Source of the DNA: Meishania sp964351985
GTDB taxonomy: Bacteria; Bacteroidota; Bacteroidia; Flavobacteriales; Flavobacteriaceae
Direction of reading: 5' to 3'
Length of the DNA stretch: 20,826 bases
NCBI GenBank assembly: GCA_964351985.1
Contig: CAYGPR010000068.1
Location: 1-20,826 of the forward strand
Shown here: in pieces, positions 1 through 7,171 of the stretch
Numbering within the stretch: the first letter of the stretch is position 1
Layout: each line of letters begins with the position of its first letter
Position numbers and translations under genes: made by a program
The notes under the pieces: model-generated
Told to the model about the DNA's origin: nothing
What the model saw: only the letters and a program-made list of their open reading frames with translations
The model's database searches: none

Positions 1-1491
1 GATCTACACTTGATAGAAGAGATTTTTGATGCGGTCGATGATGATGAGAACTTGTTGGATATTATATTTCCGATAACCATCACGATGGCCGATTATACCG
101 AAATTACCATAAATGGTGAGGCAGATCTTCGTGAACTTGCCAAACAATGTAAAGAAGGCGGCGATGATGACGATATCGAGTGTATCGATGTGGTGTACCC
201 GGTTACATTTTTTACGTTGGATACCAATTCGACCCAAACGGGCAGCGTGGTCGTCGAGAGTGATAAAGATATGCGCAGGTTCTTTGCCGGACTTGGTGAA
301 AATGATTTGATAAGTATCCAATACCCTCTTGTTTTGGTCATGTTCGATGGAACCGAGGTACGCGTAAACAGCAATGCCGAATTGGCCGAAGCCATTGAAA
401 TGGCAAAAGATGCTTGTGATGAAGATGACGACGATGATTATAATGATGATGATTTTACTAAGGAAAGATTGGATAGTCTTTTGGTAGAATGTCCATGGTT
501 GATCCGCGATGTTATGCGAGACAATCAACTTCAGACCGAGCAGTATTTTGAATATCTAATGAATTTTTCTGAAGGAGGGTCAGTGAATGTAATCGATCGT
601 CTTGGAAACAATATTACAGGTACATGGAGTACCCGGGTTTCGGACTACCGCGTATTACTGAAACTTGAATTCGATGTATTGGTCGATTTTAATCTAGATT
701 GGTTTGTCTACGAAATCAAGGAAGGTAAAATCAAATTACATGAAAAAGAAGGTAATTGGATTATCATGGAAAATGCATGTGATGTAGATGCTGAGCCCAA
801 TACTCTTAGGGATGTTTTGATGGAATGTGGTTGGATCATCAAAAAGGTGAAGGTCGATGGGGAAGAAATCAAAAGATTGCTAGGGTATGAATTCAGTTTC
901 ATGGCGGAAGGCGAGGTTACCTTAAGTCAGGGAGATGTTGTTTCATATGGAACATGGGAAATCACAACCAATGCTCAAGGTCGCCTTGTTATGGCCATCG
1001 AAATGGGCAACGAACCCGGAGTGAGTTTTGAATGGCCATTGACCGACTTGCGCGACGATCGTTTGAAATTTGAAATTCCCGGAACGGACTACGAATTGAT
1101 ATTGCAACGCGTATGCGATGACGGCGTGAATGATGGCGACGTTATGGAAATCAAGAATACCCTAATGGGTGGTGCATGGATGGTAGCCAAATTCACGGAA
1201 GACGGTGTGGACAAAACTAGTGACTATACCGCATCAAATTTCGCTTTCGAGACAGAGCATAGACTGAATGTTACCACTGGTGTTACAGGCCCAGTTTACC
1301 TAGGGTATTGGAATGTGCTTCGAGACAGCGATAATGATATCAAGGTGTACCTTAATCTTGGTGAGGAAGGTGACCTTGCCGATTTTACCGATGATTGGGA
1401 TTTTGTCTCCATAACCTCCAATCGTATCGAGTTGAGAGATATAAGTGGCGGTAATGGCGGGCTGGATACCCTAATTTTTGAAAGACAATAA
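1..1491 (+). CDS. Large repeat-containing protein of unknown function, lipocalin-like C-terminal domains (5' partial)
   Basis: The frame is open from base 1, so the true start, probably with a lipoprotein signal, lies upstream; the TTG at 10 is only the first start-like codon. Function is not recognised. Numbering from that TTG, residues about 17-48, 58-95 and 101-136 are three related units, each opening with a short hydrophobic strand (FPITIT, YPVTFF, YPLVLV) and ending in an acidic or amphipathic helix. A run of Asp follows (137-148). The rest is three units of about 100 residues (151-257, 264-369, 376-493), each starting with a helix and a Trp (CPW, CGW, GAW), with a central GTW/GYW and a strand-rich end, resembling lipocalin-like domains of Bacteroidota lipoproteins. 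The last unit ends in ISGGNGGLDTLIFE, nearly the same as the end of the next gene. Probably exported and possibly Ca-binding given its acidity (inference). Confidence 0.8.
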   Translation, partial: DLHLIEEIFDAVDDDENLLDIIFPITITMADYTEITINGEADLRELAKQCKEGGDDDDIECIDVVYPVTFFTLDTNSTQTGSVVVESDKDMRRFFAGLGENDLISIQYPLVLVMFDGTEVRVNSNAELAEAIEMAKDACDEDDDDDYNDDDFTKERLDSLLVECPWLIRDVMRDNQLQTEQYFEYLMNFSEGGSVNVIDRLGNNITGTWSTRVSDYRVLLKLEFDVLVDFNLDWFVYEIKEGKIKLHEKEGNWIIMENACDVDAEPNTLRDVLMECGWIIKKVKVDGEEIKRLLGYEFSFMAEGEVTLSQGDVVSYGTWEITTNAQGRLVMAIEMGNEPGVSFEWPLTDLRDDRLKFEIPGTDYELILQRVCDDGVNDGDVMEIKNTLMGGAWMVAKFTEDGVDKTSDYTASNFAFETEHRLNVTTGVTGPVYLGYWNVLRDSDNDIKVYLNLGEEGDLADFTDDWDFVSITSNRIELRDISGGNGGLDTLIFERQ

Positions 1492-1500
1492 AAGCTATAC

Positions 1501-1532
1501 AGCCTCGAAGCATTTTGTTTCGGGGCTTTTTT
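1501..1532 (+). terminator. Intrinsic terminator after the repeat protein
   Basis: The arms AGCCTCGAA (1501-1509) and TTCGGGGCT (1519-1527) pair over 9 bp with one G-T wobble around a 9-nt loop, followed by a T tract to 1532. It lies 10 bases after the stop codon. The next gene starts only 17 bases further on, so either termination is partial or the next gene's promoter overlaps the hairpin. Confidence 0.8.
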
Positions 1533-1549
1533 AAATAAATTGAATAAAT

Positions 1550-2023
1550 ATGAAAAGCAGTTTAGTTCATACAATATTTCTTTTATCAGTGGTGTTGGTC
1601 TGTAAATCTTGTTCAAAGGACGATTCCGAAACCGCAGAAACGATAAACAATACTGATATTCCCGCAATTGAGTCGGCTTTGATTAGTGGCGATTGGCGAA
1701 TTAGTTATTATTTCGATTCCGACAAAGATGAAACGTCAGATTACGTCAATTACATATTTACTTTTCAAGAAAATGGAACCTTGGGTGCCACAGATGGAAA
1801 CACGGCCCTTTCAGGGGCATGGTCGATTACAACTTCCAATAATAGCAATGACGATAGTAGTTCGAGCGATATCGATTTCAACATTTTGTTCAGCTCACCA
1901 GAAATTTTCGAAGAACTCTCTGACGACTGGGATATAAAAACATACTCCAATACGCAGATAGAATTGCTAGATGTCAGCGGTGGAAACGGAGGAACCGATC
2001 TCCTAACCTTCAGTAAGAATTAA
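1550..2023 (+). CDS. Small lipoprotein with single lipocalin-like domain, paralogous to the C-terminus of the upstream gene
   Basis: 157 residues. The N-terminus has a hydrophobic signal (about 4-18) and a Bacteroidota-type lipobox ending KSCSKDD, with Cys21 as the likely lipidated residue, so the product should be anchored to a membrane and perhaps surface-exposed. After an Asp/Glu/Thr-rich linker, residues about 40-157 form one lipocalin-like unit: a GDW opening, a YIFTFQENGTL strand pair, a SGAWSI turn and the ending LLDVSGGNGGTDLLTF. This ending and the preceding DDWD match the last unit of the upstream protein closely, so the two genes probably arose by duplication. An Asn/Ser/Asp-rich insert (about 101-109) sits inside the domain. 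The ligand and role are unknown. The start is set by the signal peptide. Confidence 0.85.
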   Translation: MKSSLVHTIFLLSVVLVCKSCSKDDSETAETINNTDIPAIESALISGDWRISYYFDSDKDETSDYVNYIFTFQENGTLGATDGNTALSGAWSITTSNNSNDDSSSSDIDFNILFSSPEIFEELSDDWDIKTYSNTQIELLDVSGGNGGTDLLTFSKN

Positions 2024-2051
2024 CACCCTTTTTGCCCCACAACCCCAAAAG

Positions 2052-2081
2052 AGCATCCATTGAAAAATGGGTGCTTTTTTT
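2052..2081 (+). terminator. Intrinsic terminator after the small lipoprotein gene
   Basis: AGCATCCATT (2052-2061) pairs with AATGGGTGCT (2066-2075) over 10 bp with one G-T wobble and a 4-nt GAAA loop, followed directly by a T tract to 2081. This is a textbook intrinsic terminator 28 bases after the stop codon. The repeat element begins immediately after it. Confidence 0.88.
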
Positions 2082-2083
2082 AT

Positions 2084-2250
2084 CCCCTCCCTAGCCCTTC
2101 CCCTAAGGAGAGGGAATACCACCCAAGGCTGCAAAACACTTTTGAGAAATAGAGAAACGTATTCATTTCGAAACGATTTAGCGAATTACTTGTGTGACCA
2201 TATTCATTGACGAAGCTGTTCCCTCCCCACTGAGGAGGTTTAGGTAGGGG
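2084..2250. repeat. Intergenic repeat element with imperfect inverted ends
   Basis: The left end (2084-2116, starting CCCCTCCCTAGCC) and the right end (2219-2250, ending TTTAGGTAGGGG) are imperfect inverted copies of about 32 bp, with the outer CCCCT and inner GAGGGAA kept. Each end can also fold on itself. About 100 bp of more AT-rich sequence lies between. The element fills the gap between a terminator and ffh and holds no convincing gene. It resembles the C/G-rich intergenic repeats scattered through many Flavobacteriaceae genomes (from memory), but the copy number cannot be seen in one window. Confidence 0.6.
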
Positions 2251-2291
2251 ACTTTTCCATCTTATTTCCCCATCTTTACCATTCTTATTCT

Positions 2292-2299
2292 TAAATTTG
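2292..2299 (+). promoter_or_regulatory. Candidate -7 promoter element for ffh-folD
   Basis: TAAATTTG is a full match to the Bacteroidota -7 consensus TAnnTTTG and lies 25 bases before the ffh ATG. The -33 element is weak: TTTC at 2265-2268, 23 bases upstream. No SD-type site is visible before the ATG. Confidence 0.4.
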
Positions 2300-2324
2300 C
2301 TTTTCTTCAAAAATGATGTGAACG

Positions 2325-3662
2325 ATGTTCGATAATTTAAGTGAAAAGCTCGACAAGGCCTTACATACGTTAAGAGGCCATGGGCAGATTACAGAAATCA
2401 ATGTTGCCGAAACGACCAAGGAAGTCCGCAGGGCTTTGTTGGATGCCGATGTCAATTTCAAGATAGCCAAAGAGTTTACCAATAGGGTCAAGGAAAAGGC
2501 ATTAGGTCAAAATGTATTGACTACGCTACAGCCCGGTCAGTTGATGGTCAAGATCGTAAAAGATGAACTGACCCAACTCATGGGTGGTGAGACCGAAGGA
2601 ATCAATCTTTCGGGAACTCCTTCGATTATTCTAATGTCAGGACTACAAGGTTCGGGTAAAACTACTTTTTCAGGAAAATTGGCCAATTACCTTAAGACCA
2701 AAAAATCAAAAAAACCTCTACTCGTTGCCTGTGATGTCTATCGTCCTGCAGCAATCGATCAATTGCATGTAGTCGGAGATCAGATTGGGGTTGAGGTGTA
2801 TTCAGATCGTGAAAATAATGACCCGGTATCTATCGCACAAGCAGGTATCGCTAAGGCAAATTCAGAAGGTTTTAATGTGGTCATCATCGATACCGCGGGC
2901 CGTTTGGCGGTGGACGAAAAGATGATGAACGAAATATCGAACATTCACGCGGCGATAAAACCTCAAGAGACCCTGTTCGTAGTCGATTCGATGACTGGTC
3001 AAGATGCCGTCAATACGGCAAAAGCCTTTAATGATGTATTGAATTTCGATGGTGTAATCTTGACCAAGTTGGATGGTGATACTCGCGGCGGTGCTGCCAT
3101 TTCCATTAAATCTGTGGTCGATAAGCCTATCAAGTTCATTGGTACGGGCGAGAAAATGGAGGCCATTGATGTGTTCCATCCTTCTCGAATGGCCGATCGA
3201 ATTTTAGGTATGGGCGATGTCATCTCTTTGGTGGAAAGGGCGCAAGAACAATTTGATGAAGAGGAGGCGCGAAAAATTCAAAAGAAGATCGCCAAAAATA
3301 AATTCGGTTTTGATGATTTTTTGAGCCAAATCCAACAAATCAAAAAGATGGGAAACATCAAAGATTTGATGGGCATGATTCCCGGTGCCGGAAAGGCTTT
3401 AAAAGGATTGGATATTGACGATGATGCCTTCAAACATATAGAGGCTATTATCCATTCCATGACCCCCGATGAACGTTCGAATCCCTCAAAATTAAATGCA
3501 AGCCGTAAAAAGCGAATCGCTAAAGGAAGTGGTCGTGACGTGCAAGAAGTCAATCAGTTGATGAAGCAATTCGACCAAATGAGCAAAATGATGAAGATGA
3601 TGCAAGGCGGCGGAGGAAAAAAGATGATGCAGATGATGGGAGGAATGAAGGGCATGAAATAA
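2325..3662 (+). CDS. ffh: Signal recognition particle GTPase (SRP54 / Ffh)
   Basis: 445 residues, the usual length. Ffh binds signal sequences emerging from the ribosome together with the 4.5S RNA and docks with FtsY to deliver inner-membrane and secreted proteins to the translocon. The N-terminal helical bundle covers about 1-90. The G domain carries the P-loop GLQGSGKT (106-113), the DTAGRL motif (189-194), the TKLDGD guanine-specificity motif (247-252) and GTGE (273-276). The M domain (about 325-445) has the RNA-binding stretch around SRKKRIAKGSG and ends in a Met/Gly-rich tail. The start gives the standard MFDNLSEKL N-terminus. It is followed 25 bases later by folD in the same direction, so the two are probably co-transcribed. 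Confidence 0.98.
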   Translation: MFDNLSEKLDKALHTLRGHGQITEINVAETTKEVRRALLDADVNFKIAKEFTNRVKEKALGQNVLTTLQPGQLMVKIVKDELTQLMGGETEGINLSGTPSIILMSGLQGSGKTTFSGKLANYLKTKKSKKPLLVACDVYRPAAIDQLHVVGDQIGVEVYSDRENNDPVSIAQAGIAKANSEGFNVVIIDTAGRLAVDEKMMNEISNIHAAIKPQETLFVVDSMTGQDAVNTAKAFNDVLNFDGVILTKLDGDTRGGAAISIKSVVDKPIKFIGTGEKMEAIDVFHPSRMADRILGMGDVISLVERAQEQFDEEEARKIQKKIAKNKFGFDDFLSQIQQIKKMGNIKDLMGMIPGAGKALKGLDIDDDAFKHIEAIIHSMTPDERSNPSKLNASRKKRIAKGSGRDVQEVNQLMKQFDQMSKMMKMMQGGGGKKMMQMMGGMKGMK

Positions 3663-3687
3663 CTAACCAATTGAATACGATAGAAAA

Positions 3688-4572
3688 ATGAAAATATTAG
3701 ACGGCCGAAAAATCTCCAACGACATCAAAGCCGAAATTAAGGCCGAAGTCGATAAAATGAAAGAAAGAGGTGAAAAGGTACCTCATCTGGCCGCGGTTAT
3801 TGTGGGTAACGATGGGGCTAGTCTGACTTACGTAGGCAGTAAAGTTAGGTCTTGTGAGCGTGTCGGTTTCGAATCGACCTTGGTTCAAATGCCTAGCACC
3901 ACTTCTGAGTTGGAGCTTTTAAAAAAAATAGAAGAGCTCAATCAGAATAATGATATCGATGGATTTATCGTGCAGCTTCCTTTGCCCGACCAAATAGATA
4001 CCCAAGAGGTGATTATGGCCGTTCATCCCGATAAGGATGTTGATGGTTTTCATCCCACGAACTTTGGAAAAATGGCTTTGGACATGAGTACCTTCATTCC
4101 CGCCACCCCATTCGGAATTTTAGAACTTCTAGAGCGATATCAAGTCGAGACTCAGGGAAAACATACGGTGGTCATAGGTAGAAGTCATATCGTCGGGCGA
4201 CCCATGAGTATCTTAATGGGCCGCAAAGGTTTCCCAGGTAATTCGACCGTGACCTTGACCCATAGCCGAACCAAGAATATTAGTCAGATTACGACACAGG
4301 CCGATATCATTATTTCTGCCCTGGGCGTTCCCGGATTCTTAAAGGCGGAAATGGTAAAAGACGATGCGGTAATCATTGATGTGGGAATCACCCGTGTACC
4401 TGATGATTCCAAAGAAAAAGGGTATTACATCACAGGAGATGTTGATTTCGAGAATGTCAGTAAAAAGGCCTCCCATATAACTCCTGTGCCTGGAGGCGTA
4501 GGCCCTATGACCATTGCGATGTTGTTGAAGAATACCCTTCTGGCGAGGGAAAGACATCGAAGTAGAAAATAG
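3688..4572 (+). CDS. folD: Bifunctional methylenetetrahydrofolate dehydrogenase / methenyltetrahydrofolate cyclohydrolase
   Basis: 294 residues, full length for FolD. It catalyses NADP-dependent oxidation of 5,10-methylene-THF to methenyl-THF and its hydrolysis to 10-formyl-THF, supplying formyl groups for purines and initiator tRNA in the cytoplasm. Visible signatures are the catalytic Tyr48/Lys52 pair in YVGSK, VQLPLP (95-100), DKDVDGFH (115-122), the Rossmann-fold GRSHIVGRP (164-172) and the C-terminal PVPGGVGPMT (266-275). The start at 3688 gives MKILDGRKIS, the typical family N-terminus. It sits 25 bases downstream of ffh, a pairing I recall as common in Flavobacteriia. The next gene is 161 bases away with no clear terminator between them. 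Confidence 0.98.
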   Translation: MKILDGRKISNDIKAEIKAEVDKMKERGEKVPHLAAVIVGNDGASLTYVGSKVRSCERVGFESTLVQMPSTTSELELLKKIEELNQNNDIDGFIVQLPLPDQIDTQEVIMAVHPDKDVDGFHPTNFGKMALDMSTFIPATPFGILELLERYQVETQGKHTVVIGRSHIVGRPMSILMGRKGFPGNSTVTLTHSRTKNISQITTQADIIISALGVPGFLKAEMVKDDAVIIDVGITRVPDDSKEKGYYITGDVDFENVSKKASHITPVPGGVGPMTIAMLLKNTLLARERHRSRK

Positions 4573-4733
4573 GCTTCCCCTTCTTGTTCGACTTGATTTA
4601 TGTACTAATATGCAAGGACTTCTCCCTATCTATATAAAAATTACGTACATTGAACTCCTTCCAAATTTTAACACTGATCTTGTAACAAATCGACTTAAGT
4701 AAGGTCAAATCCAATAGACATTTAATTCAGAAA

Positions 4734-6788
4734 ATGAAAATGAAAAAACTAGTAAAATTTCAGGTGCTGGCCTTATCAATTTTGGTCGCGGGCTTTAGCA
4801 CATTTGCACAAGAAGACGCTCCTGTAGCCTTCGAAAAAGAATTACAGTCAGGTATCATACTTGAAAATATGGACCTCTCGGTAAAACCGGGAGATAATTT
4901 CACCAAATACGTCAACGGTAAGTGGATGGATAACACCGAAATACCGGCTGATAAATCATCTTATGGTATCGGAATGATACTGCATGAAGAATCGGAAGAT
5001 AAGGTCAAGGAAATTATCGAAGCCTCGGCCTCAGGTAAATTTGAAGTAGGTTCCGATGAACAGAAAGTCGGAGATCTTTATGCGTCATACATGAATATGG
5101 AGAAGCGAAATGAGGTGGGTGTAGCACCATTGAAATCTGAATTTGAAAAAATAGACGCTATTTCGAATTATGACGAGTTGGCCACGTATTTTGGTTATGC
5201 CAATCGATATAGTATTAATGTTCCTATGGGGCTTTTTGTGTATCAAGATTTTAAAAATCCTGAGATATACACCGTCTACATGTGGCAGAGCGGTTTGGGT
5301 CTACCAGATAGGGAATACTACCTCAAGACGGACGAGCGTTCCGAAGAAATCAAAACGAAGTATGTGGAACATATTGCTAAAATGTTCGATTTAGCAGGAC
5401 TTTCAGATGGTACTTCGGCGGCAACAACGGTTATGGGCTTGGAGACCAAATTGGCCGAACAACACCTCGAAAAAGAAAAGACACGTGACTTGGTAAGCCT
5501 CTATAATATGCTCGATGTCAGTGCACTTCCCGAAGTTATGCCAGATTTTAATTGGGATGGTTATTTGAAGGAAGTCGGTCTCGATACCCAAGAAAAGTTG
5601 GGTGTCTTAATGATGGACTACACCAAGGCACTTAATGTGATTATTAAGGAAACCGATTTGGCCGCTTGGAAAACATATCTTAAATGGAGTGTTGTCGATG
5701 GTAACGCATCGCGATTGAATGCCGCCTTGGATCAGCAGAATTTTGAATTTTATAGCAAAGAGTTGCGAGGCACCCAAGAACAGAGACCTTTATGGAGAAG
5801 AGGCGTTTCAACGGTCAGTGGCAGTTTGGGCGAGGTCATCGGCAAGGTATACGTAAAAAAACACTTTCCGCCAGAGGCCAAAGAACGAATGGAAATATTG
5901 GTAGATAATTTATTGAAAGCCTACGAGGTAAGCATTAAAGAATTGGATTGGATGAGCGAAGCGACCAAAGTCGAGGCCTTGGATAAATTAAGCAAGTTCA
6001 CCCCTAAAATAGGATATCCTGACAAATGGAAGGAATATGACGTAGAAGTAACAGCTGATGATCTTTACGCCAATATGAGGCGTATCGCCGAGATGGAGTA
6101 CAACCGTGAACTGGGTAAATTGGGCCAGCCGATTGATAAGGACGAATGGGCTATGAATCCACAGACCGTGAATGCATACTACAATCCTACCATGAACGAG
6201 ATTGTTTTTCCTGCAGCCATTCTACAACCTCCTTTCTTCGACATGGAAGCAGAAGATGCAGTGAACTATGGTACTATCGGGGCGGTCATCGGGCACGAAA
6301 TCGGTCATGGCTTTGATGATACGGGCAGTACTTTTGACGGTAATGGCGCTATGCGCAATTGGTGGACCGACCAAGATAAAGAAGAATTCAAAAAAAGAAC
6401 CAGTTCTCTTATTGCCCAATATAACGAGTTTCAGGTATTGCCCGATGTGAAGGTCAACGGTGAATTTACACTAGGAGAAAATATCGGTGATCTTGGTGGT
6501 TTGAGCATAGCCCTAAAGGCTTACAAAATGTCTCTTAACGGTCAGGAGGCGCCTATGATGGATGGCTTTACCGCCACCCAGCGCGTTTTTATCGGTTGGG
6601 CACAAGGCTGGAACGGAAAATCGCGTGAGGAGGCTCTTCGGGTTCAGGTGAGTTCGGATCCACATTCGCCAAGAGATTTTAGGGTAAATGGTGTCGTCCG
6701 AAATATTCCCGAGTTCTATGAGGCCTTTAATATCAAGGAAGGTGATGCGCTCTATCTTGCCCCCGAAAAGCGGGTCAAGATTTGGTAA
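4734..6788 (+). CDS. pepO: Secreted M13 family zinc metallopeptidase (PepO/neprilysin type)
   Basis: 684 residues, typical for bacterial M13 peptidases, which cleave oligopeptides with a single zinc. A signal peptide spans about 1-25, ending FSTFAQ, so the enzyme is expected in the periplasm or outside. The large N-terminal helical domain (about 40-430) includes the usual DNFTKYVNGKW start. The catalytic domain has NAYYNP (480-485), which contacts substrate, the zinc motif HEIGH (521-525) and the third ligand Glu582 in GENIGD with Asp586. All catalytic residues are present. The family's usual C-terminal CxxW is replaced by KIW without the Cys. A second in-frame ATG at 4740 is an alternative start. 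In the 161-base upstream gap I saw no good promoter match. The gene ends at a strong terminator shared with the minus-strand gene. Confidence 0.95.
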   Translation: MKMKKLVKFQVLALSILVAGFSTFAQEDAPVAFEKELQSGIILENMDLSVKPGDNFTKYVNGKWMDNTEIPADKSSYGIGMILHEESEDKVKEIIEASASGKFEVGSDEQKVGDLYASYMNMEKRNEVGVAPLKSEFEKIDAISNYDELATYFGYANRYSINVPMGLFVYQDFKNPEIYTVYMWQSGLGLPDREYYLKTDERSEEIKTKYVEHIAKMFDLAGLSDGTSAATTVMGLETKLAEQHLEKEKTRDLVSLYNMLDVSALPEVMPDFNWDGYLKEVGLDTQEKLGVLMMDYTKALNVIIKETDLAAWKTYLKWSVVDGNASRLNAALDQQNFEFYSKELRGTQEQRPLWRRGVSTVSGSLGEVIGKVYVKKHFPPEAKERMEILVDNLLKAYEVSIKELDWMSEATKVEALDKLSKFTPKIGYPDKWKEYDVEVTADDLYANMRRIAEMEYNRELGKLGQPIDKDEWAMNPQTVNAYYNPTMNEIVFPAAILQPPFFDMEAEDAVNYGTIGAVIGHEIGHGFDDTGSTFDGNGAMRNWWTDQDKEEFKKRTSSLIAQYNEFQVLPDVKVNGEFTLGENIGDLGGLSIALKAYKMSLNGQEAPMMDGFTATQRVFIGWAQGWNGKSREEALRVQVSSDPHSPRDFRVNGVVRNIPEFYEAFNIKEGDALYLAPEKRVKIW

Positions 6789-6810
6789 TTGGAACTAGAA
6801 TAGAAGATAA

Positions 6811-6838
6811 AAAAACCCGTGAATTCACGGGTTTTTTT
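6811..6838. terminator. Bidirectional terminator between convergent genes
   Basis: A perfect palindrome at 6813-6834 (AAACCCGTG, centre AATT, CACGGGTTT) is flanked by A's on the left and T's on the right, so it can end transcripts on both strands. It lies 22 bases after the M13 peptidase stop, and the stop codon of the small minus-strand lipoprotein overlaps its T tract. Confidence 0.92.
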
Positions 6839-6986
6839 ATGAGTTGATTTGTTTCTTTTCGACAAGTTTGCTCTGAGTACTATCTCCGGGAATAATAATA
6901 TCGATATCATTACTGTCGTCATAACTACAACTGCTCATCCCGATAATGGCGAAGAACAGAATTCCAAGACAAACAATTTTTTTCAT
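6837..6986 (-). CDS. Small 49-residue lipoprotein of unknown function
   Basis: Read on the minus strand from ATG at 6986 to TAA at 6837. The product has a short signal helix (MKKIVCLGILFFAIIG), then a lipobox MSSC with Cys20 as the likely lipid-modified residue, then an acidic stretch SYDDSNDIDIIIPGD and a basic tail ending KKQINS. The signal, the lipobox with following acidic residues, and the stop placed exactly at a bidirectional terminator together argue that it is a real gene despite its size. The mature protein would be only about 30 residues. No family is recognised. The 185-base region before it is shared with the divergent esterase gene; no clear minus-strand promoter was found there. 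Confidence 0.75.
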   Translation of the reverse strand: MKKIVCLGILFFAIIGMSSCSYDDSNDIDIIIPGDSTQSKLVEKKQINS

Positions 6987-7123
6987 AAAAGATAATTTAG
7001 TGGGCATTGTCACTTAAAGTACTACCATTTCATAACGTATGAATTTTAGAATTGTTATACGAAATAGGTGTCTCCTTAGGAGTGCTTAGGGGTGTTGGCG
7101 CGGGATAACTTAAACTCTTCGTA

Positions 7124-7154
7124 TTTGATTCTCACAAGAAATTCCCTACCTTTT
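7124..7154 (+). promoter_or_regulatory. Candidate promoter of the esterase-to-aldo/keto reductase gene run
   Basis: TTTG (7124-7127), a 19-base spacer and TACCTTTT (7147-7154) fit the Bacteroidota pattern TTTG-N19-TAnnTTTG with one mismatch in the last base. The predicted start of transcription is about 10 bases before the ATG at 7172, giving a very short leader. It may drive the whole run of genes to 18324. Confidence 0.5.
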
Positions 7155-7171
7155 CCTAAAATATCGACCTA

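Noticed and set aside
10..12. TTG at position 10 as the true start of the first gene
   Set aside because: The frame is open to the first base of the window and there is no signal peptide or plausible initiation region, so the gene most likely begins upstream.
420..455. GAT/GAC triplet run as a possible phase-variation tract
   Set aside because: The units are whole codons for Asp and imperfect, so length change would not shift the frame; it is explained by the acidic linker of the protein.
2080..2310. A 76-codon minus-strand frame covering the intergenic repeat
   Set aside because: It is the translation of the repeat ends and spacer (PLPKPPQWGG ... LSLGEGLGRG), with no domain, signal or promoter; such frames are typical spurious calls from C/G-rich repeats.
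7072..7082. CTCCTTAGGAG palindrome between the divergent genes
   Set aside because: The arms are only 5 bp, with no relation to a recognised promoter or known operator; not supported.
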